A DNA stretch of 7,333 nucleotides from Anaerolineaceae bacterium (GCA_003446605.1 DMDF01000067.1:5003-12335), one strand, 5' to 3'. Shown: positions 1 to 7,260, numbered from the stretch's first letter. The notes: generated from the letters alone by a model not told the origin. Program-made: numbers and translations.

Positions 1-1537
1 CCGAGCCAGCCGTCTCGTCAGGCACGGATTCATAGCAGGCATTTTCAAGAATTTGCTGGGCAGAGGTGAGAGAAATGAGCAGATCGGGAGGAGAGACCAG
101 ATACCCCTCATTATTGAGGGTGGGGGTTAATGTGATCGGGGTTTCCAATTCCTCCCCGTTCTCGTCATATTTCAAGAGCGCGGAAGGCGGCAGATAGGTT
201 TCGAGCGGCACCTGATTGAGGGAAGAACCGCCCAACGCGGTGGAGGTATTGATCTCGAACTGCCCGTTACCTTCTGCATAGGGACTGAAGTTGAATACAT
301 AGGGAGAGCGGGGAGAAAGCGAGCGGTAGGTTACTTCGGGTTCCACCTGCCAGCTCCCGATTGCAGCCCACTCACGCTGTTCTTGGGTTGTTAATTGATC
401 CCATACATCGGGCTCGTTCGCTCCGGTGAGACCCTGGGGGATGGCTTCCAGCACCAGCTTATCTTCAGGAAGACCGGCAGGAGGGCTCTCCACAAGACGG
501 TACTGTACTGCGGTGGGAGCATATAACATTCCAGTGATCGAAGCATTACTCTCATGCACGCCCACTACCTGCCCCTGTTCCACCTGCAATTGGGTGGATT
601 CTTTCTGCCAGATGCGCTGCAGGGTCATATCTAGGTTGTAAAGCGACTGGCGTTCCATATCATCCAGTGCGGCTTGATTTGGAATAACTTGCAGTTGTTC
701 TGCATAATTCTGGCTCACATCCAGGTCAAAATCCAGGCGTTCCAGCTGCACAGAAATGGTCTGCTGGATGTAATCATGGATATTGAACAGCACCGGAATG
801 TAAAGATTCCCGTGGTTCATGGTTAAGGGTGGATCCTGCGGCAAATACTTCCCAGATACCAGCATGTCATCCAGATGCACCAGTTTGGCTTCCTGTTCAG
901 GGTCGATGGCTGCGATCAGCATACGATCGTTGGATTTTGGTAACCGGATCATAAAGCCTTCTTCGATCGGATCTGCACCCATCATAGTGATCGACAGGCG
1001 CAGGCGCATGAATTCATCCCATGTTCCAATATAGTTGTTATCAGTAAACGTCTCTCCTAAATGCATGACATAGTAAGATGCAAGCTGTGCAGCGGTGGTA
1101 TATTGACCACCCTCCACAATTCCCATACTGCCGCTGATGCGGTAGATGCCTGCCGGCAGGGGATCCATGATGGCAATACCCATATAACCGCGATCCATGT
1201 AACCCAGCACGGCGATGGGGGCTGCCACCTCCACATGGGGGATAGCTTTGATCTGTTCATACTGCTGCAGGGTGATGCCGCCCGCGCTGCCATTCAGGTG
1301 GTTGGCTTCCACCAAGCCATACTCTTTTTCGACCTCGCTGACATTCTCAGGGGCGCGCACCAGGATATCATAGGTGGTGCGCTGGTATTCCTTGAGGGTG
1401 CGATCCACCACTACCTGCTGGCTGGATAGCGCCGAAAAGAAGATCACCAACACCAGGCTGTTCACCAGCGCAGCCGGCAGAATGGCACTCCAGGTGCGGT
1501 GATCCAGGAAGGAATGAGGAAAATTTCGCTTTTTCAT
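1..1537 (-). CDS. FtsX/MacB-like ABC transporter permease, C-terminus cut by window edge
   Basis: Reads open from ATG at 1537 to the left edge, giving 512 residues without a stop; the 3' end of the gene is missing. A short N-terminus (MKKRNFPHSF) is followed by one hydrophobic segment at about residues 18-38. A long hydrophilic region then fills the rest, consistent with the extracytoplasmic domain that follows TM1 in MacB/FtsX-type permeases. The family call rests on clear similarity to the complete permease at 3231-5957. Shared blocks include YDILVR (56-61), VEVAAPIAVLGY (102-113), AAIDPEQE (209-216), NQVPLETY (441-448) and GYLVSPP (478-484). The FtsX membrane domains expected downstream lie outside the window. 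The start lies 5 bp after the lipoprotein stop and lacks a good Shine-Dalgarno sequence, so translation is probably coupled. A TTG at 1546 overlapping that stop is a less likely alternative start. The substrate is unknown. Confidence 0.85.
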   Translation of the reverse strand, partial: MKKRNFPHSFLDHRTWSAILPAALVNSLVLVIFFSALSSQQVVVDRTLKEYQRTTYDILVRAPENVSEVEKEYGLVEANHLNGSAGGITLQQYEQIKAIPHVEVAAPIAVLGYMDRGYMGIAIMDPLPAGIYRISGSMGIVEGGQYTTAAQLASYYVMHLGETFTDNNYIGTWDEFMRLRLSITMMGADPIEEGFMIRLPKSNDRMLIAAIDPEQEAKLVHLDDMLVSGKYLPQDPPLTMNHGNLYIPVLFNIHDYIQQTISVQLERLDFDLDVSQNYAEQLQVIPNQAALDDMERQSLYNLDMTLQRIWQKESTQLQVEQGQVVGVHESNASITGMLYAPTAVQYRLVESPPAGLPEDKLVLEAIPQGLTGANEPDVWDQLTTQEQREWAAIGSWQVEPEVTYRSLSPRSPYVFNFSPYAEGNGQFEINTSTALGGSSLNQVPLETYLPPSALLKYDENGEELETPITLTPTLNNEGYLVSPPDLLISLTSAQQILENACYESVPDETAGS

Positions 1538-1542
1538 GCAGA

Positions 1543-2538
1543 TCAAGGACTAGTGCTGTTTTTTTTGAATGCCACATAGATCTTCGATCCCTGCAGCTCG
1601 CCCTCTTCACTATAGATAATATGAGTAAAATACAGATTCCCCTGCCGATCGATGGATACCTCGCTAACATTGTTGGAAATGATCTCCTGCGGCTCCCCCC
1701 ACGCGCCATCCTGCCAAATGGAGCGGAAAATGGCAAACCCGGGATAGCCCATTCTACTGGGAGAAGTGAACCATAATTCCAACCCATCCTCCGAGAGAAA
1801 AGGATAGTCATCCATTTCAATACCATTAATGACATCCCCCAGATTCACCGGCTCAGACCAGCTTTCTCCCACACGCTGGATCTGCCATAGATCTGTCAGA
1901 CCAAATCCCCCTGTTCGAAAAGCGGAAAAGATCATAGTATTTTGGTCAGCAGAAAGATGCATATCACCCACATCATCAGTCACGTTCAATTGTTCTCCGG
2001 CATTCCGTACATCACGCCAAGCGCCATCCACCCAGGTAGCCGTGTAGAAATCGACATCCCCGTAATTTCCTTCCCGTCTGGAACAAAACCAGAGCGTTTG
2101 CCCAACGGTATAGATACAACCATCCAGAGAATTTTCAGTGGCGAAATTCAGTTTCTGTGGTTCAGACCACACACCATTCACCTGCTCTGAAAAATAAGTT
2201 CCTGAGATCCCATCCAGTGCCTGTTTTGCCTCGGAGGCAGAAAGGTCAGGGGTGTAAAAATAATACAATTCATCGCCAGCCAGCGTTATGAAGGGAGATA
2301 ATTCATCCCCTTCCGCATCGATGGGAGCTGGCAGCGGTTGGGGAGATTCCCAGTTATCCATATGGATGATGGGGGGAGATAGATCGATTTCCGAAGTTGT
2401 GTTTTGTGGTCCATCCGGTGTTGATTGATCTATCTGGTCAATCTTGGATTCCGCGTTCCGAGCACAACCAGTACCTATTATCATTACCAAGAAGAAGAGC
2501 CAACCAGGGTTCCATTTCATTTTTTGCATCGTTCTCAT
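1543..2538 (-). CDS. Putative lipoprotein with WD40-like (PD40) beta-propeller repeats
   Basis: A 331-residue protein. Residues 8-24 form a hydrophobic signal segment ending in a lipobox-like IIGTGC, so Cys25 is the likely lipidated residue after signal peptidase II cleavage. A polar, low-complexity linker (about 26-65) follows. The remainder shows recurring blade-like units: an xGxWxEPxxL turn (NGVWSEPQKL 121-130, DGAWRDV 171-177, GESWSEPVNL 224-233, DGAWGEPQEI 277-286), each alternating with strands such as LSADQNTMIFS (195-205) and LSEDGLELWFTS (248-259). This pattern is typical of the PD40/TolB-like propeller family, whose members bind proteins or glycans; no catalytic role is indicated. 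ATG at 2538 overlaps the ATPase stop by 4 bp (ATGA). Met4 and Met7 are possible alternative starts that keep the signal. Its place inside an ABC exporter operon suggests an accessory or substrate-contacting subunit on the outer membrane-facing side, but that is inference. Confidence 0.8.
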   Translation of the reverse strand: MRTMQKMKWNPGWLFFLVMIIGTGCARNAESKIDQIDQSTPDGPQNTTSEIDLSPPIIHMDNWESPQPLPAPIDAEGDELSPFITLAGDELYYFYTPDLSASEAKQALDGISGTYFSEQVNGVWSEPQKLNFATENSLDGCIYTVGQTLWFCSRREGNYGDVDFYTATWVDGAWRDVRNAGEQLNVTDDVGDMHLSADQNTMIFSAFRTGGFGLTDLWQIQRVGESWSEPVNLGDVINGIEMDDYPFLSEDGLELWFTSPSRMGYPGFAIFRSIWQDGAWGEPQEIISNNVSEVSIDRQGNLYFTHIIYSEEGELQGSKIYVAFKKNSTSP

Positions 2539-3212
2539 CGAACCGTATTTAATTTTGTTTTATCGATCCTCAAAACCCGTGTCCCATAATGGGTGAACCC
2601 TTCGTTGTGCGTCACCAATACAATGGTCACTCCCTGTTCGCGGTTGATATCCTGTAAAATATGCAGGATCTGCTCCCCAATTTCCGCATCCAAGTTACCG
2701 GTGGGTTCATCCGCCAGAATCATGCTGGGGGTATTCACCAGAGCGCGCGCGATGGCTACGCGCTGCTGCTCACCGCCCGATAACTGGTAGGGATATTTAT
2801 TGCCCTTGCCATCCAAGCCCACCTGTGCCAGCAAGGCAGCTGCGCGTTCTTCCAGGTCGAAATCCAAGTGCTTCATGGTAGGCAGTAAGGGCAGCATGAC
2901 ATTTTCCTGTGCCGAAAGCTGCGGGATGAGGTTGTAGAATTGGAAGACAAACCCGATATGCTCCCGCCGGAAATCCGCGATCTGATTGGGAGACAGACTG
3001 CCCGCTTCCACCCCGTCATACAAAATCCTGCCGCCGCTTGGCTCATCCAGCGTACCCAGCAGATTCAAGATAGTGGTCTTGCCCGCACCGGAGGGTCCGG
3101 TAATCACCAAAAAATCTCCTGCTTCGATCTTGAAATTTACTTCAGCCAGAACGATGAGCGCTTCCGTTTCGATCTGATAGATTTTGTTGACATTTTCAAC
3201 AATCACCTGCAT
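2535..3212 (-). CDS. ABC transporter ATP-binding protein, LolD/MacB type
   Basis: A 225-residue single-domain ATPase of the usual length for this family. All motifs are present: Walker A GPSGAGKT (39-46), Q-loop around FQFYNLIPQLSAQENV (Gln91), signature LSGGEQQR (144-151), Walker B MILADEP (164-170, catalytic Glu169), D-loop GNLD (172-175) and H-loop His202 in LVTH. The ADEPTGNLD string and the FQFYNLIP Q-loop are characteristic of the LolD/MacB/FtsE group that powers FtsX-fold permeases, rather than of importer ATPases. It should sit on the cytoplasmic face and dimerise to drive the two permeases encoded on either side. ATG at 3212 is preceded by AGGAGG (3222-3227) with 9-nt spacing and begins 18 bp after the upstream permease stop. 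The assignment to the exporter class is firm; the transported substrate is not known. Confidence 0.95.
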   Translation of the reverse strand: MQVIVENVNKIYQIETEALIVLAEVNFKIEAGDFLVITGPSGAGKTTILNLLGTLDEPSGGRILYDGVEAGSLSPNQIADFRREHIGFVFQFYNLIPQLSAQENVMLPLLPTMKHLDFDLEERAAALLAQVGLDGKGNKYPYQLSGGEQQRVAIARALVNTPSMILADEPTGNLDAEIGEQILHILQDINREQGVTIVLVTHNEGFTHYGTRVLRIDKTKLNTVR

Positions 3213-3221
3213 GTGTTCGAA

Positions 3222-3227
3222 CCTCCT
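3222..3227 (-). promoter_or_regulatory. Strong Shine-Dalgarno for the ABC ATPase
   Basis: AGGAGG on the minus strand, 9 nt before the ATG at 3212. It is the best ribosome-binding site in the operon and supports this start. The upstream permease has only AAGGG (5966-5970), and the lipoprotein and second permease have no clear site, so the ATPase may be translated more strongly than its partners. That last point is inference. Confidence 0.8.
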
Positions 3228-3230
3228 GGT

Positions 3231-5957
3231 CTACGATTTTTTGTGAAACAACCTGCCGGTCTGCCCCCTCCGTATGAGATGGCGCGGATACAGCATGGCA
3301 ATTAAATCCATCACCCCCGCCAAAAACAACCCCAGCGGAATCGCCCATAAAAATTGAATTTGAAAGCCACCCTGTACCAGCGACAGCAGCCCAATTGCCA
3401 GCAGCGCTGCCAACAAAGCGCTGCCCAGCGCGCTGTACAGCGTCTCCTTCAAAAAGGTGAAGAGGATGGTGCTGGGTTTCCAACCAGCAGTGAGCAGCAC
3501 CCCGATCTCCGCCTGGCGCTTGTTGATATTGAGGGTAGTAATGTTCATGAGTATCAATTGGCACACCAGCAGGATGATCGCCACGATCCCGTAATGATAG
3601 GGCTGGATGAGAATTTGAATATGCTGCCCCAGTAAACTGCCGCTCAATTCACCCGCCATGATGACGGTGATGAAAAAGAACAAGATGAGCGCCAGGAAGG
3701 CTGGAATCAGCCCCAGGGTGGCAGTTGTGAAACGTGAACGCTGCATGGAAATATTCTTTGAGGAGAGCGACTGTATGTCCAATTTGGAGGTAGTCCCTTT
3801 CCCCACGCGCAGTTCTCCCAACCCAAGCAAAGAAAGTGGGCTGCGCCGGGCTGCCTGCCAAAAGGGGAGCGCGGTGCCCAACGCAAACAAGCCCAGCATG
3901 ACGGGGAATATCAATCCGGAACGGTTGAATGCAATGGGGATTTCCAGCGAATGTGTGATCCCCGTAGTCGCCACGAATGCAATGCAGCCGGTGATGAGCG
4001 CCAGCAGCAGCGCTTCGGATAGCAAATACCCCAAAATGCGCTTATCTTTCCAACCAATGGTTTTCAACACCCCGATCTCCCCCTGCCTGCCAGTTAGATT
4101 GAGAGCGGCGCTGCTGTAGATAAAAACCCCAAACGAGAAGAACATAGCAGCGAACAGCAGGGTGTCAAAACGGGTGAAATCGCGCTGCAAGGTAATACCC
4201 ACCAGTTGGCGCACCCATAATTCTTCCAGCTTCCCCAGCGCTTCCACCGTATCTGAACCTTGCACATCCACCAGCATAGTCTGGGGAGAAGAGCCGAGGG
4301 TGATATCCACCTGCAGACCGGTAGCTTCCTCGATCTGGCGGGCTACCTTCTCAATTTTTTGCTGAGCTTCTTCCCCAGCCGTTTCCACCCCCGCCACCCT
4401 GACGCGCACCGCGCTGATGTAATCGTCACGTTGCGCCAGGAACTTGGCAGCCGGCAGGGTGGTCAGCACCACCGGGGGCTGCGAAAGATAACCCAGGGGA
4501 TTATTGGTGGGAATGATGGTCACCCCTTGCTGCAACACATTTCCATCCTTGTCCTCGCGCAGCAGCGCGTATGGGGCGGAATAGAGTTCCTGCGGAACTT
4601 GATTGATGGTTGAATCTTGAAGATCTGAAAGATCATAAATACCCACCGGCGTAAAACCAAATGTATATCCTCTATGATTCTCAACCAGGACAAAATCATC
4701 AATCAATGCCCTTCGATACGCTCCCTGAGCAGGTTCGCTCGACACACCCAGAATGGGACCATACCGGCTGGTACCAACCGGTGAAATGCTCAAAGCGGCT
4801 TGCTGCCCCTCTGTTTGCGTATATTGGACAGGGCTGGGGCGTAAATAAGTCCACATCGTCCCACCAACAGTCCCCTCCTGTTCCATAAAAATCTTTATGT
4901 ACTGCAAAAAGTAATCATGCAGCGTGGTGGTCTCCTCTCCCAGCAGCTCGCTCTGCATGCCTTCCAGATAGGATAATCCTTCGTTGCTCAGAGATTGTGA
5001 AAGGTTCTGCTGCGCAGGATCCGTCAAGCGGTAGGTTTTGATATTGATGGTGATGTTTTGAAAGGAATTTTCATTGATCAGCACAGGGATGAGATAGGAA
5101 TAGGTATTGTTAGGTCCCTTATATGTATCGGCAGAGGATAAATATCTGCCTTCCACCAGTGCCTCTTCCAAACCCAGGAGCACCTGCTCAGCCTGCGGGT
5201 CGATGGCAGCCACCGGCAGGTAAAGATTGAATAGTCCATTATATGTGTGCCCATAAAAAGGCTGCTCTTGCTCGCGTTCGTAGTACGCCAGAGCGTTTTC
5301 CCAATCCTCTTTCCCGCTGAGCCTGATTTTATTTTTTCCACCAGAAGGATTTGCGAAGGCGGAAGTGATGCTTTGCGGCAGCAGATATTCCTCCCCATTT
5401 TCACCAACAAAACTTACAGCGCCCGTATTGGGTTCCAGGGAAAAGGCATCAGTGTGACTTTCGACGGTATAAAGGGTATCCGACGATACTGCATCCTGCC
5501 AGCCATCATTCATGGTGAAAGTGCGCACATCCTTGTAGACCAGCCAGGGTGCTTCTGCATTGGCAGGATCATCATTCACTTTTTCACCCTCGACCAACAA
5601 CCCCAGCGGGAAATACCCCAGGAAAGCCACCGGAGCAGCAACTTCGATGCCATCAATGAAATTGATCAGTTCCAACTGTTCATCGCTGATACCGCCCTGC
5701 TGCCCGGAGAGAAAGTTGGGTTCGATCAGACGATTTCCGGAGTCATCAACCAGAAAGGTGCTGCCAGATGGTCGCACCAAGATATCATAATCAGTGCGCC
5801 AGTAGCCCTGCACCGCTTCCAGCGCCTGCCGTTGATTTACCTCATTCAAGGTAAAAAATAAACTGACCCCTATACAGATCAGGATCAGCCCGATCAGAAA
5901 TATGTGATTGTATGCCTTAAGCCGTTTCAGCAGAAATTTAGTTTTGTGATTCCTCAT
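3231..5957 (-). CDS. FtsX/MacB-like ABC transporter permease with large ectodomain and two FtsX domains
   Basis: A complete 908-residue protein. TM1 is at about 18-37 and is followed by an extracytoplasmic domain of some 560 residues (38-595). Then come hydrophobic segments near 597-619, 645-668 and 682-702 (first FtsX domain), and 745-768, 789-810, 838-861 and 868-889 (second FtsX domain), about eight in all. Each FtsX domain carries the conserved cytoplasmic loop after its first or second helix: GRQGEIGVLKTIGWK (623-637) and KRQAEIGVLLTAGWK (813-827). This places it with the COG0577/COG4591-type permeases that act with LolD/MacB ATPases to move lipophilic substrates or transmit force to outer partners. 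MacB itself has four helices and a much shorter periplasmic domain, so this is a long relative and not MacB. The ATG at 5957 follows a weak AAGGG (5966-5970) at 8 nt. It is the first gene of the operon and a paralogue of the permease at 1-1537. The substrate is unknown. Confidence 0.92.
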   Translation of the reverse strand: MRNHKTKFLLKRLKAYNHIFLIGLILICIGVSLFFTLNEVNQRQALEAVQGYWRTDYDILVRPSGSTFLVDDSGNRLIEPNFLSGQQGGISDEQLELINFIDGIEVAAPVAFLGYFPLGLLVEGEKVNDDPANAEAPWLVYKDVRTFTMNDGWQDAVSSDTLYTVESHTDAFSLEPNTGAVSFVGENGEEYLLPQSITSAFANPSGGKNKIRLSGKEDWENALAYYEREQEQPFYGHTYNGLFNLYLPVAAIDPQAEQVLLGLEEALVEGRYLSSADTYKGPNNTYSYLIPVLINENSFQNITINIKTYRLTDPAQQNLSQSLSNEGLSYLEGMQSELLGEETTTLHDYFLQYIKIFMEQEGTVGGTMWTYLRPSPVQYTQTEGQQAALSISPVGTSRYGPILGVSSEPAQGAYRRALIDDFVLVENHRGYTFGFTPVGIYDLSDLQDSTINQVPQELYSAPYALLREDKDGNVLQQGVTIIPTNNPLGYLSQPPVVLTTLPAAKFLAQRDDYISAVRVRVAGVETAGEEAQQKIEKVARQIEEATGLQVDITLGSSPQTMLVDVQGSDTVEALGKLEELWVRQLVGITLQRDFTRFDTLLFAAMFFSFGVFIYSSAALNLTGRQGEIGVLKTIGWKDKRILGYLLSEALLLALITGCIAFVATTGITHSLEIPIAFNRSGLIFPVMLGLFALGTALPFWQAARRSPLSLLGLGELRVGKGTTSKLDIQSLSSKNISMQRSRFTTATLGLIPAFLALILFFFITVIMAGELSGSLLGQHIQILIQPYHYGIVAIILLVCQLILMNITTLNINKRQAEIGVLLTAGWKPSTILFTFLKETLYSALGSALLAALLAIGLLSLVQGGFQIQFLWAIPLGLFLAGVMDLIAMLYPRHLIRRGQTGRLFHKKS

Positions 5958-5979
5958 TTACTGAACCCTTTTTTTTCCA

Positions 5980-6003
5980 GGCATGCAGTGATCACAAGTA
6001 GCC
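5980..6003. repeat. 24-bp concentric inverted repeat in the ABC operon leader, possible operator
   Basis: A perfect 8-bp palindrome GTGATCAC (5988-5995) sits at the centre of outer GGC (5980-5982) and GCC (6001-6003) arms that share its dyad axis. Seven of twelve positions pair. It lies just downstream of the predicted -10 of the ABC operon, around and after the likely transcription start, where a repressor would block initiation. A chance palindrome is possible. Confidence 0.3.
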
Positions 6004-6006
6004 TCC

Positions 6007-6033
6007 ATTATATCATTTTCTTATTCTTGTCTT
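6007..6033 (-). promoter_or_regulatory. Predicted promoter of the ABC exporter operon
   Basis: On the minus strand an extended -10, TGATATAAT, spans 6015-6007 and contains a perfect TATAAT. A weak -35 candidate, AAGACA (6033-6028), is 15 bp upstream; the spacing is short, but an extended -10 tolerates a poor -35. Transcription would begin near 6000, giving a leader of about 40 nt before the ATG at 5957. The leader contains the GTGATCAC palindrome and an A8 tract. Confidence 0.6.
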
Positions 6034-6050
6034 TTTTATTTAGAACATCC

Positions 6051-6080
6051 TTGCTATATTTCGCATGAAAAGGATATAAT
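6051..6080 (+). promoter_or_regulatory. Predicted sigma-70-type promoter of recA
   Basis: TTGCTA (6051-6056, four of six matches to TTGACA) and a perfect TATAAT (6075-6080) are separated by 18 bp. Transcription would start near 6087, leaving a leader of about 30 nt. The -10 lies within an imperfect palindrome, GGaTATAaTATAaCC (6072-6086). No clear LexA box is visible. The promoter does not overlap the divergent ABC promoter; the two -35 regions are about 17 bp apart. Confidence 0.65.
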
Positions 6081-6104
6081 ATAACCATAAGCAAAATAAT
6101 TGGT

Positions 6105-6109
6105 GGAGG
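6105..6109 (+). promoter_or_regulatory. Shine-Dalgarno that decides the recA start
   Basis: GGAGG lies 7 nt before the ATG at 6117 but only 1 nt before the ATG at 6111. Normal spacing therefore favours initiation at 6117, removing the first two residues (Met-Asn) of the longest reading frame. Confidence 0.75.
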
Positions 6110-6116
6110 AATGAAC

Positions 6117-7190
6117 ATGCCCGCTAAAGACAATGACAATCAGGTGGACCAGGCAAAACAAGCCGTTTTAGATAAGGCACTGGACGATATCAAAAAGCGC
6201 TACGGGGATGGCTCCATCCTGCGCCTGGGAGAGGCTACCCATCTTGAAGTCGCCTCCATCCCGACCGGCTCCCTCTCGTTGGATATTGCGCTGGGTGTAG
6301 GCGGTATTCCACGCGGCAGGGTCAGTGAGATCTTTGGTCCGGAAGCCTCCGGTAAGACCACTATTTGTTTGCATCTGGCTGCCGAAGCCCAAAAAATGGG
6401 CGGCACGGTTGCCTTTGTGGATATGGAACACGCCCTTGACCCCGCTTATGCACACAAGGTAGGCGTGAATGTCAATGACTTGCTCATCTCTCAACCCGAT
6501 TTTGGCGAACAGGCGCTCGAGATCGTCCAGACCCTGGTGCGCTCCGGCGCGCTGGACCTGGTGATCGTGGATTCGGTGGCTGCGCTGGTACCGCGCTCCG
6601 AGATCGAAGGGGATATGGGAGACGCCACCATGGGCATGCAAGCGCGTTTAATGTCGCAGGCGCTGCGTAAACTCTCAGGAGCGATCAACCAAACCCACAC
6701 TGCAGTCGTTTTCACGAACCAGCTGCGCCAGAAGATCGGCGTCATGTTCGGGAATCCAGAAACCACCACCGGTGGGATGGCACTCAAGTTCTATTCCTCG
6801 GTCAGACTGGATGTGCGCCGTATCCAATCCATCAAACGCCAGGCAGAGATCATCGGCAATCGCGTGCGGGTGCGTGTGGTTAAGAACAAGGTGGCTGCAC
6901 CCTTCCGCACAGCTGAATTTGATATCATGTACAACGAAGGCATTTCTAAAGAAGGAGATATTCTTGATCTCGGTTCTGAGCTGGATGTGATCACCAAACG
7001 TGGTGCATTCTATTCCTTTGGCGATACCCGCCTGGGTCAGGGACGTGAAAACTCCAAGGAATATTTGAAACAAAACCCAGATTTATGTGCAGATATTGAG
7101 AAGGCAGTTCGTGAACAATCCCTTGGCGCTGTTTTACCAGCTTTTGATGATGAAGATGCACCAGATGATGGAGATACTGACAATATTTAG
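6117..7190 (+). CDS. recA: RecA recombinase
   Basis: ATP-dependent DNA strand-exchange protein of homologous recombination, and the co-protease for LexA self-cleavage where an SOS system exists. From Met at 6117 it is 357 residues, the normal family length. Walker A is GPEASGKT (74-81, Lys80), the catalytic glutamate is Glu104 in VDMEHALDP, and Walker B is LVIVDS (148-153, Asp152). L1 is around EGDMGDATMGM. L2 contains NQLRQKIGVMFGNPETTTGG, with Gln202 matching E. coli Gln194. All key residues are present. The tail from residue 343 has eight acidic residues out of fifteen, as in the regulatory C-terminus of other RecA proteins. The ATG at 6111 is an alternative start two codons upstream but sits too close to GGAGG. 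The gene is divergent from the ABC operon and not functionally tied to it. No intein or frameshift is present. Confidence 0.98.
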   Translation: MPAKDNDNQVDQAKQAVLDKALDDIKKRYGDGSILRLGEATHLEVASIPTGSLSLDIALGVGGIPRGRVSEIFGPEASGKTTICLHLAAEAQKMGGTVAFVDMEHALDPAYAHKVGVNVNDLLISQPDFGEQALEIVQTLVRSGALDLVIVDSVAALVPRSEIEGDMGDATMGMQARLMSQALRKLSGAINQTHTAVVFTNQLRQKIGVMFGNPETTTGGMALKFYSSVRLDVRRIQSIKRQAEIIGNRVRVRVVKNKVAAPFRTAEFDIMYNEGISKEGDILDLGSELDVITKRGAFYSFGDTRLGQGRENSKEYLKQNPDLCADIEKAVREQSLGAVLPAFDDEDAPDDGDTDNI

Positions 7191-7232
7191 CTTTTTTCTG
7201 GCTTGACCACCTACATGATTAATGACTGAACC

Positions 7233-7241
7233 TGCTATAAT
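7233..7241 (+). promoter_or_regulatory. Predicted extended -10 promoter downstream of recA
   Basis: TGCTATAAT is a perfect extended -10 element 43 bp after the recA stop. No good -35 lies at the right distance: TTGACC at 7203-7208 would leave a 27-bp spacer. Transcription would start near 7248, inside the palindrome at 7239-7260, and could serve a gene starting at 7272 or beyond the window. Confidence 0.5.
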
Positions 7242-7260
7242 TGGCAGAATTCTTGCAATT
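7239..7260. repeat. 22-bp imperfect palindrome overlapping the post-recA promoter, possible operator
   Basis: Arms AATTG (7239-7243) and CAATT (7256-7260) flank a perfect core, AGAATTCT (7246-7253), with mismatches only at the two positions between core and arms; nine of eleven pairs match. It covers the end of the -10 and the predicted transcription start, the usual position of a repressor site for a dimeric regulator. The regulator is unknown. Confidence 0.45.

Noticed and set aside
1061..1429. Antisense open frames of 60-200 codons opposite the permeases, lipoprotein and recA
   Set aside because: They lie opposite genes with clear family motifs, have no recognisable domains or ribosome-binding sites, and are typical shadow frames.
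3215..3222. GTTCGAAC palindrome between the Shine-Dalgarno and start of the ATPase gene
   Set aside because: It is a lone 8-bp palindrome inside an operon, with no promoter nearby and no longer arms; probably coincidence.
6043..6054. GAAC-N4-TTGC as a LexA site upstream of recA
   Set aside because: The second half does not match GTTC, so the site is not palindromic and a single GAAC is expected by chance.
7192..7197. T6 run directly after the recA stop as a Rho-independent terminator
   Set aside because: The preceding bases are AT-rich coding sequence with no GC-rich stem, so the hairpin is missing.
7203..7208. TTGACC as the -35 of the post-recA promoter
   Set aside because: The spacer to TATAAT at 7236 would be 27 bp, far beyond the workable range; the extended -10 stands without it.
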